64,000 bases of DNA from contig NW_024753848.1 of assembly GCF_018991925.1 (NCBI RefSeq), positions 646,004-710,003 on the forward strand, given 5' to 3'. Position numbers and translations under genes: made by a program. Every line of letters starts with the position of its first letter. The stretch's first letter is position 1. This DNA is from Homarus americanus (lineage: Eukaryota; Arthropoda; Malacostraca; Decapoda; Nephropidae). This document shows, one piece after another, positions 55,411 to 64,000 of the stretch. The notes beneath the pieces were generated by a model. The model worked only from the letters and a program-made list of their open reading frames with translations, was not told where the DNA came from and searched no databases.

Positions 55411-55904
55411 AAGTGTGTGGTCTCGGCAGAATCATGAGGTCTGCCTCCAGCTGTATGACTGACACAACCACACGTACATTTATATATCAGATTAAGTATA
55501 TTACAACAGTTGGCTATAAGCTGTAGTTTTCCAAATGGCTATACAATACAGGGTACGTGTAATTCTACCCGCTCTAGAGTATTGTTTTCATGAGGATGCA
55601 CACTGTATGTGATCGATGGATGGGCACTATGGGCAGGACTGAGTGGCTGTGTACATATGTGCCTGATGGTGCCGTTGTGGTGGTGAGGCTCTTCCTGCTG
55701 GGGGAGTGACGAGGGTGACAACAGTATCCCAAATTATATTGTACTTTACCGCTACTTCACCATGACTTACACTATCGCCTCAGATAACTGTATACTGCCA
55801 GTTTCACCATCGTCACCATATCCGTGTACTGTATACCAGCATATCACCATCTTACATAACAGTATGACTACCACCTCCATTATCACAACAGTATACCTGT
55901 TATC

Positions 55905-56175
55905 GCCGCCGGCTTTTATCGTTGGTGTCAGCAACCACGTGCCTCCCCCACCCCACACGCGGCCTGTTACCACAAGATGTGGCGACTGGGGGGGTTTGTT
56001 TATCACCGGGAGTGTCATCGCCACTGGCGTCAGCACTAGTGTCAGTGCTGACGTTTTTTGCTGCCTTACCCGAACAAAGATTAGGGGTGGGCAGTGTGGT
56101 CCTGACTCTGTTAATGTATGGTTTAAAAGGCGGTGTGGCCACCTGGACACTCAGAGACTGCCCCCTCAAGTGATG
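55905..56175. other. GC-richer segment open in several frames; possible exon, strand unclear
   Basis: In otherwise AT-rich DNA, frames on both strands stay open for 83-139 codons. One plus frame (to 56173) is hydrophobic (SVLTFFAALPEQRLGVGSVV). One minus frame (56169-55900) is Thr/Ser/Asp-rich (STDTSADASGDDTPGDKQTP). Neither matches a recognised family, and splice sites could not be fixed on either strand. Confidence 0.25.
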
Positions 56176-56354
56176 CTCTGAGGATCAACACTGCTAGCAG
56201 TGGTGAACAACAACTCCCAATCCTGGCCGAGTTTTTTGTACTGGAACAATTCTACACAGAAATATCTTCCCTTGGAACACCATACTGGTTCGCATTGACT
56301 TGCACTTGTAAGTGCAGTGATCCTTGGTTAACGAGATTTCGGTTAACCAGTTAC

Positions 56355-59300
56355 CCATCGTATTATTCTGATGTATCAAATAGTGCCAGCACATTTAAAT
56401 TTTCAGTCTCAGAGAAAAACGCATTTTTGGCCAAAATCCTTTAACATATAAGACTTACAATTTCTGTCATTACCAAAAAATGATTTTGCTGAACAAAGTA
56501 GGTACATCTTGAATGTGCTGCTTAAAATCTGTTAACCAAAATTTGACATCTTGATTATAACTTGTTCAAATGGTTTAGAAAATGCTCAACGACAGAATAT
56601 TTTAATACTTGCAATACTAATTACCTCGCCACTTACGGGTTTAGAAAGGCCATTTCTTGGTGCTTGTTTATTCTGATGTACAAATAGTTAGGCACAATAA
56701 ATTTCAGAACAGAGAGAAAACGTATATTCGCAAAAAAATCTCATAAGCTACATAGACTTAATACAATTTTTCTCATATTTCGCTCAAAATGATTTTGTTC
56801 AAAATTTCAGCATAGGCACTCTGAATGTGACAACTGCTTACAACCAAAAAAATTTATATTTGATTTAACTTGTCCAAATGCTATTTTCAGAAAATTTTCA
56901 AATGATTTTAGAACATTTAATTACTTTTGCAATGCCAATTATCGCCACTATGGGTTTTCGGAGGTCAAATCTTGGTGCTTGCATTATTCCTGACGTACTA
57001 AATAAATAGCACATTAAATTCTTAGTTCAGAGAGAAAACGATGCAAAAAAACTTTATACATATAGACTTACAATTTTCGTCATTCTTCGGCCAAAAAAAT
57101 GGATTTGTTCAAAATTTCAGTAGGCAATCTCAGAATGTGCTGCTTACGATCTGTTAACCAAACCTGATATCTTGATTATAACTTGTTCAAATGGCTTTTG
57201 AAATGTTCAAATGATTTTTGAATATTTCCAATTACTTTTGCAATGCTAATTATCACAATTTCTATCGGGTTTTTGTCACTTCAGTGCCAGTATTATCTCG
57301 ATGTACTTAAATAGAGGCACATTAAATTTTGTCTCAGAGAGAAAACGCATTTTCAAAAAAACTCACACACAGATTTACAATTTTCTTCATTTCGGCCAAA
57401 AATGGATTTTTTCAAAAATTTCAGCATAGGTACCTGAATGTATGTTAAGACTGTTAACCAAAATTCGACATCTATTATACTTGTTCAAATGGCTTTAGAA
57501 ATGTTCAAATGATTTTTAATATTTTACTATTTTTGGTAATGCTAATTACATCTCGCCACTATGGGTTTTCGAGGTCATTTTGCAAGCTTGTGTATTATTC
57601 TGGGATGTACTTAAATAGTTAGGCAACACATTAAATTTAGTTCAGAGAGAAACGTATTTTTTGGCCAAAAACCTTTACAAGGCTGTAGACTCACAATTTT
57701 CGTCATTTTGCCAAAAAAACGATTTTGCTTAAAAATTCTCAGTATAGGTACTCCTGAATGTGCTAACTAAGGATCTATAAAATTTATATCATTTTATAAC
57801 TGTTCAAATGGTTTTAGAAATGTTCAAATGATTTTAGAACATTTAATTACTTTGCAATGCTAACACCACTCTACTATGGAAGAGTCATTTTATGCTTATG
57901 TATTATTCTGATGTACTAATAGTTAGCACACAAATTTAGTTCAGAAAGAAAACGTATTTACAAAAAAATCCTTTTAAGGCTATAGACTACAATTTCTTCA
58001 TTTCTGCCAAAAATGGATTTTAAAAATTTCAGTATAGGTACTCTGAACAAAGCTTAACGATCTGTTAACCAAAATTGATATCTTGATTATAAACTGTTCA
58101 AATGTTTTTGGTACATGTTCAAATGATTTTATAATATTTTAATTATTTGCAATGCTAATTACCGCCACTAAGGGTTTTCGAGGTCACTTTGGTGCTAGGT
58201 AATATTCGACGTACTAAACAGTTAGGCACACTAAATTTTAGTTCAGAGAGAACGATTTTTGGCCAAAATCCTTTAAGGCCATAGACTTCACAATTTCTTC
58301 ACTCCTTTATTCAAAATGGATTTTGTCACCTCATTATAGGTACCTCTTGAATAAAGCTTAAGATCTGTTAACCAAAATTCATATCTCTGATATAACTTGT
58401 TCAAATCGCTTTTAGAAAATGTCCAAAATGATTTTTAATATTTTAATTACTTTTGTATGCTAATTACCCGCCACTTATGGGTTTTCAGAGGCCATTTCTG
58501 GTGCTTGTGTATTATTCTCGATACTAAATAGCAGTAACACTAAATCTTAGTTCAGAGAGAAAACGCATTTAATACCAAAATCTTTTATGCTATAGACTTA
58601 CAATTTTCGTCATTTCACAAAAATGGATTTTGTTCAAAATTTCAGCATAGGAACTCCTGAATGTGCTAAGTTAAGCGATCTGTTAACCAAAATTCTGATA
58701 TTCGATTATAACCCTGTTCAAATGGCTTTTAGAAATAAACAAATGATTTGAATATTTAATTACTTTTTGGTAATGCCAATTACTGCCACTTGCGGTTTTC
58801 GAGGCCATTTCTTGGTGCTTAAAATATTCTGGATGTACTAAATAATAAAGAACATTTAAATTTTAATAGAGAAAACGTATTTTTACCAAAAATCCCTTAA
58901 GGCTATAGACTTACAATTTTTGTCATTTCGGCCCAAAAACGGATTTTGTTCAAAATTTCAGACAGGATAATCCTGAACGTGCTGCTTACGATCTGTTAAA
59001 TCAAAAATTTGATATCTGATTATAACATCTAAAAATAGCTTTCAGAAAATGTTCAAATGATTTTTAGAATATTTTAACCACTTTTGCAACGCTAATTACT
59101 CGCCACTATGGGTTTTCGAGTCATTTCTTGGTGCCAGTATTATTCGACGTACTTAAATAGTTAGGCACAAATTTTAGTTCAGAGAGAACGTTTTTGGCCA
59201 AAATCCCTAAGGCCATAGACTCACAATTTTCGTCATTTCGGCCAAAAATGGATTTATTCAAAATTAAAGTATAGTATCGAATGCTGCTTACGATCTGTTA

Positions 59301-62300
59301 ACCAAAATTTGATATCTTGATTATAACCTGTTCAAATGGCTTTAGAAAAATGTTCAAATTATTTAAGAATAATTAATTACTTAAATGCTACTATCGCCAC
59401 TTACGGGTTTTCACAATACTATGCTTGTGTATTATTCGTGATTTACTAAAAAAGAAGAAACATTAAATTTTAGTTCAGAGAGAAAACGTATTTCAGCCAA
59501 AAACCTTTATGCCATAGACTTACAATTTTCTTATATTTCGCCACAAAAATGATTTTGTTCAAAAAATTTCAATAGGTAATTCCTGAATGTGCTGCTTACG
59601 ACTGCTAATCAAAATTTATATCTTGATTATAACTGTTCTAAATGGCTTTTAGAAAAATGTTCAAAACATTTACAGAATATTTAATTACTTTTGCAACGCT
59701 AATTACCTGCCACTTACGGGTTTTCGAGTCATTTCTTATGCTAGTATTATTCCGATGTACTTAAATAATAAGTAACATTAAATTTTAGTCCAGAAAACGT
59801 ATTTTGGCCAAAAATCCTTAAGGCTATAGACTTCAATTTTCGTCATTTCGGCAAAAAATGGATTTCGTTCAAAAATACCAGTACAGGTAATTCCTGAATG
59901 TGCTGCTTAATGATCTGTTAACCAAAAATTCTGATATCTTGATTATAACTTCAAACAAAAAATGTTCAAATTATTTTAAATATTTTAATACTTTTTGCAA
60001 TGCTAATTACTGCCACTTATGGGTTTTCGAGGTCACTTGGTGCTGTATTATTCTCTGATGTACTTAAATAAATAAATTACACAATTCTAGTTCAGAGAGA
60101 AAACCAATTTTGGCCAAAATTTTAAGGCTATAGACTTACAATTTTCAACATTTCCGGCCAAAAAATGGATTTTGTCTCAAAAACTTCAGCATAGGTAATT
60201 GAATGCTGCTAATGATCTGTTAACCAAAATGATATCTTTATTATAACTTCAAATGGCTTTTAGAAATGTCTCAAATGATTTTAGAATATTTTAATTAAAT
60301 GCTAATTACTCGCCACTTATGGGTTTTCGAGGTCATTTCTTGGTGCTTGTGTATTATTCTGGATGTACTTAAATAGTTAGGCACATTAAATTTTAGTTCA
60401 GAGAGAAAACGTATTTTTGGCCAAAAATCCTTTTAGGCTATAGACTTACAATTTTCGTAATTTCGGCCAAAAAATGGATTTTGTTCAAAATTTCAGTATA
60501 GGTACTCCTGAATGTGCTGCTTAAGGATCTGTTAACCAAAATTTGATATCTTGATTATAACTTGTTCAAATGGCTTTTAGAAAATGTTCAAATGAATTTT
60601 AGAATATTTTAATTACTTTTGCAATGCTAATTACTTGCCACTTATGGGTTTTCGAGGTCATTTCTTGGTGCTTGTGTATTATTCAGGATGTACTTAAATA
60701 GTTAGGCACATCAAATTTTAGTTCAGAGAGAAAACGTATTTTTGGCCAAAAATCCTTTAAGGCTATAGACTTACAATTTTCGTAATTTCGGCCAAAAAAT
60801 GGATTTTGTTCAAAATTTCAGTATAGGTACTCCTGAATGTGCTGCTTAAGGATCTGTTAACCAAAATTTGATATCTTGATTATAACTTGTTCAAATAGCT
60901 TTTAGAAAATGTTCAAATGATTTTTAGAATATTTTAATTCTTTTGCAATGCTAATTACTCGCCACTTATGGGTTTTCGAGGTCATTTCTTGGTGCTTGTG
61001 TATTATTCTGGATGTGCTTAAATAGTTAGGCACATTAAATTTTAGTTCCAGAGAAGAAAACGTATTTTGGCCAAAAATCCTTTAAGGCTATAGACTTACA
61101 ATTTTCGTAATTTCGGCCAAAAAATGGATTTTGTTCAAAATTTCAGTATAGGTACTCCTGAATGTGCTGCTTAAGGATCTGTTAACCAAAATTTGATATC
61201 TTGATTATAACTTGTTCAAATGGCTTTTAGAAAATGTTCAAATGATTTTTAGAATATTTTAATTACTTTTGCAATGCTAATTACTCGCCACTTATGGGTT
61301 TTCGAGGTCATTCTTGGTGCTTGTGTATTATTCTGGATGTACTTAAATAGTTAGGCACATTAAATTTTAGTTCAGAGAGAAAACGCGTATTTTGGCCAAA
61401 TCCTTTAAGGCTATAGACTTACAATTTTCGTATTTCGGCCAAAAATGGATTTTGTTCAAAATTTCAGTATAGGTACTCCTGAATATTGCTGCTTAGGATC
61501 TGTTAACCAAAATTTGATATCTTGATTATAACTTGTTCAAATGGCTTTTAGAAAATGTTCAAATGATTTTAGAATATTTTAATTACTTTTGCAATGCTAA
61601 TTACTCGCCACTTATGGGTTTTCGAGGTCATTTTTTGGTGCTTGTGTATTATTCTGGATGTATTAAATAGTTAGGCACATTAAATTTTAGTTCAGAGAGA
61701 AAACGTATTTTTGGCCAAAAATCCTTTAAGGCTATAGACTTACAATTTTCGTAATTTCGGCCAAAAAATGGATTTTGTTCAAAATTTCAGTATAGGTACT
61801 CCTGAATGTGCTGCTTAAGGATCTGTTAACCAAAATTTGATATCTTGATTATAACTTGTTCAAATGGCTTTTAGAAAATGTTCAAATGAATTTTTAGAAT
61901 ATTTTAATTACTTTTGCAATGCTAATTACTCGCCACTTATGGGTTTTCGAGGTCATTTCTTGGTGCTTGTGTATTATTCTGGATGTACTTAAATAGTTAG
62001 GCACATTAAATTTTAGTTCAGAGAGAAAACGTATTTTTGGCCAAAAATCCTTTAAGGCTATAGACTTACAATTTTCGTAATTTCGGCCAAAAAATGGATT
62101 TTGTTCAAAATTTCAGTATACGTACTCCTGAATGTGCTGCTTAAGGATCTGTTAACCAAAATTTGATATCTTGATTATAACTTGTTCAAATGGCTTTTAG
62201 AAAATGTTCAAATGATTTTGAGAATATTTTAATTACTTTTGCAATGCTAATTACTCGCCACTTATGGGTTTTCGAGGTCATTTCTTGGTGCTTGTGTATT

Positions 62301-63095
62301 ATTCTGGATGTACTTAAAAAGTTAGGCACATTAAATTTTAGTTCAGAGAGAAAACGTATTTTTGGCCAAAAATCCTTTAAGGCTATAGACACAATTTTCT
62401 TCATTTCGGCCAAAAAATGGATTTTGTTCAAAATTTCAGTATAGGTACTCCTGAATGTATGATAACAAATTTGATATCTTGATTATAACTTGTTCAATGG
62501 CTTTAGAAAATGTTCAAATGAATTTTAGAATATTTTAATTACTTTTTGCAATGCTAATTACTCGCCACTTATGGGTTTCGAGTCATTTCTTGGTGCGTGT
62601 GTATTGTCTGGATGTGCCAAGTAGTTAGGCATTAAATTTAGTTCAGAGAAAACGTATTTTGGCCAAAAACCTTAAGGCATATAGACTTACAACCCTCGCC
62701 ATTTCGGCCAAAAACGGATTTCGCCAAAATTTACAGAGTAAGTATCTGAATAAAGCTGCTTACGATCTGTTAACCAAAAAATTTGATATCTGATTATAAC
62801 TTGTTCAAATGCTTTAGAAAATGTTCAAACGATGAATATTTTAATTACTTTTTGCAATGCAACTACCGCCACTTGGCGGTTTTTCGAGGCCATTTCTTGG
62901 TGCTTGTGTATTATTCTGATGTACAAATACAAGCACATTAAATTTTATTCAGAGAGAAAACGCATTTTTGGCCAAAATCTTATTATATAGACTTACAATT
63001 TTCTTCTTATTTCGGCCAAAAATGACGGTCTGTACCCCCAGTATAGGTACTCCTGAATGTAAGCTTTGGATCTGTTAACCAAAAATTTGATAATG
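56355..63095. repeat. AT-rich satellite, ~325-bp unit, about 20 copies
   Basis: Repeats of GTTAACC marks at 60531, 60856, 61181, 61502, 61825 and 62151 give spacings of 321-326 bp. Each unit includes CTCGCCACTTATGGGTTTTC, GCACATTAAATTTTAGTTCA and, in intact copies, the perfect 16-bp palindrome ATTTTTGGCCAAAAAT. Copies at about 60300-62450 are nearly identical, while those on both sides carry many small deletions and substitutions. No coding capacity is apparent. Confidence 0.95.
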
Positions 63096-64000
63096 TCGGA
63101 GGTGTACTTGGAGAGTCAGGGAGGTACCTGGGGGTGTCAGGAGGTGACCTGAGAGTGTTGTCAGTACCTTGAGTGCCAGAGGTGTACCAGGGAGTTTTAG
63201 GGGCACCTTGGAGGTCGGAGGTGTACCTGGGAGTGTCTGGGTGTACCCAGGAGTATCAGGGGTGTACCTGGGAGTGTCTGGGTGTACCTGGAGGCCAGAG
63301 GTGTACCGGAGTGTCAGAGGTGTACCTGAGAGTCAGGGGTGAACCAGGGAGGCCAGTGGAGACCTGGGAGTGTCAGGAGGTGTACCTAGGAGGCCGGAGG
63401 TGCACATGGAGTGTCAGAGGTGTACCTGGCAGTGTCAGCGGTGTACCTGGGAGTGTCAGGGTGTACTCAGGGAGTGTCGGAGGTGTCCTGGGAGTGACAG
63501 AGGAGCACCTAGGAGTGTCAGAGGTGTACCTGGGAGGCCAGTGCACCTGGGAGGTCTGAGGTGCACCTGGGAGGGGCTCAGAGGTGAACCTGGGAGTGTC
63601 AGGTGTACCAGCCAGTTTTAGTGGAGCACCTGGGAGGCTCAGAGGTGCACCTGGGAGGTCAGAGGTGTACCTGGGAGGTCAGGGTGCACACCAGGAGTGC
63701 CAGTGGAGGCCTGGGAGGGTCAGAGGCACCTTGGAGTGTCAGAGGTGTATCTGGGAGGTCGAACGTGTACATGGGAGTGTCAGAGGTATTCAGGGAATGT
63801 CAGAGGAGCACTTGGGAGGTCAGAGGTACCCTGGGAGGTCAGAGATGCACCTTGGAGGTCAGAGGTGTACCTGGGAGGTCAGAGGTGTACCTGGGAGGCC
63901 GGAGGCATACCTGGGAGTGTGAGAAGTGTACCTGGGAGTGTCAGAGGTGTACCTGGGAGTGTAAGAAGTGCACCTGGGAGTGTCAGGGGTGTACCAAGGG
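63096..64000. repeat. ~20-21 bp minisatellite (GTGTACCTGGGAGTGTCAGAG), runs off window
   Basis: About 43 units alternating GGGAGTGTCAG and GGGAGGTCAG forms. Long plus-strand frames (Val/Pro/Gly/Cys/Arg-rich) arise because the unit is close to seven codons. The array follows directly on the 325-bp satellite. Confidence 0.93.

Noticed and set aside
63173..63922. Overlapping 83-128 codon frames of VPGSVRGVPG-like repeats
   Set aside because: Translation of the noisy ~21-bp minisatellite in shifting frames.
1..64000. rRNA genes, tRNA genes, bacterial operons, viral or organellar genes
   Set aside because: None could be recognised on either strand; the content is nuclear arthropod-like throughout.

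Overview
The window is nuclear DNA of an arthropod, most likely a decapod crustacean. The evidence is spliced genes with GT-AG introns, many internal tracts of the arthropod telomere pentamer (TTAGG/CCTAA), very dense (AC)n, (AG)n and triplet microsatellites, hAT-type DNA transposons, and LINE-like 3' ends with (TTA)n tails. No prokaryotic, organellar or viral gene was recognised. The species cannot be fixed from sequence alone.

Layout. About 0.6-2.07 kb (minus) holds the last four visible exons of a CRISP-family secreted protein (CAP domain, hinge and C-terminal cysteine-rich domain); its signal-peptide exon was not found. About 2-28 kb is dominated by simple sequence: telomere-like islands, 12- to 62-bp minisatellites, and G-, GA- or CT-biased tracts. 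Embedded in it are a CCAAT-box array with a possible 5' exon (9.5-9.8 kb), a secreted-protein exon with nine identical 10-residue repeats (18.1-19.1 kb, minus) with a CRE/YY1-like site pair upstream, and LINE-like 3' ends (5.3 and 20.4 kb). From about 28.5 to 43 kb the DNA is ordinary AT-rich intergenic sequence with a second near-identical LINE-like 3' end (30.8-31.2 kb, minus), a non-autonomous hAT element with a perfect 8-bp target duplication (33.2-33.8 kb) and a 51-bp tandem repeat (35 kb).

About 43.2-52.4 kb (minus) holds a complete seven-exon gene for ARPC2, the p34 subunit of the actin-nucleating Arp2/3 complex. The exons join to 915 nt (304 residues plus stop) with every phase consistent. 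A decayed hAT transposon related to the ZBED5/GTF2IRD2 group sits in its last intron in the opposite orientation. About 56.35-63.1 kb is an AT-rich satellite with a ~325-bp unit, abutting a ~21-bp minisatellite that runs off the window.

The genes do not form a pathway. ARPC2 is a housekeeping cytoskeletal gene; the CRISP and the repeat protein are predicted secreted products. Most long open frames here are translations of tandem repeats whose unit lacks stops, and are not annotated as genes. No new multi-gene system was found. The most notable items are the VNTR secreted protein, the CAP domain lacking most of its conserved tetrad, the CCAAT array, two long perfect-looking hairpins, and the satellite with a dyad in each unit and abrupt quality changes within single units.
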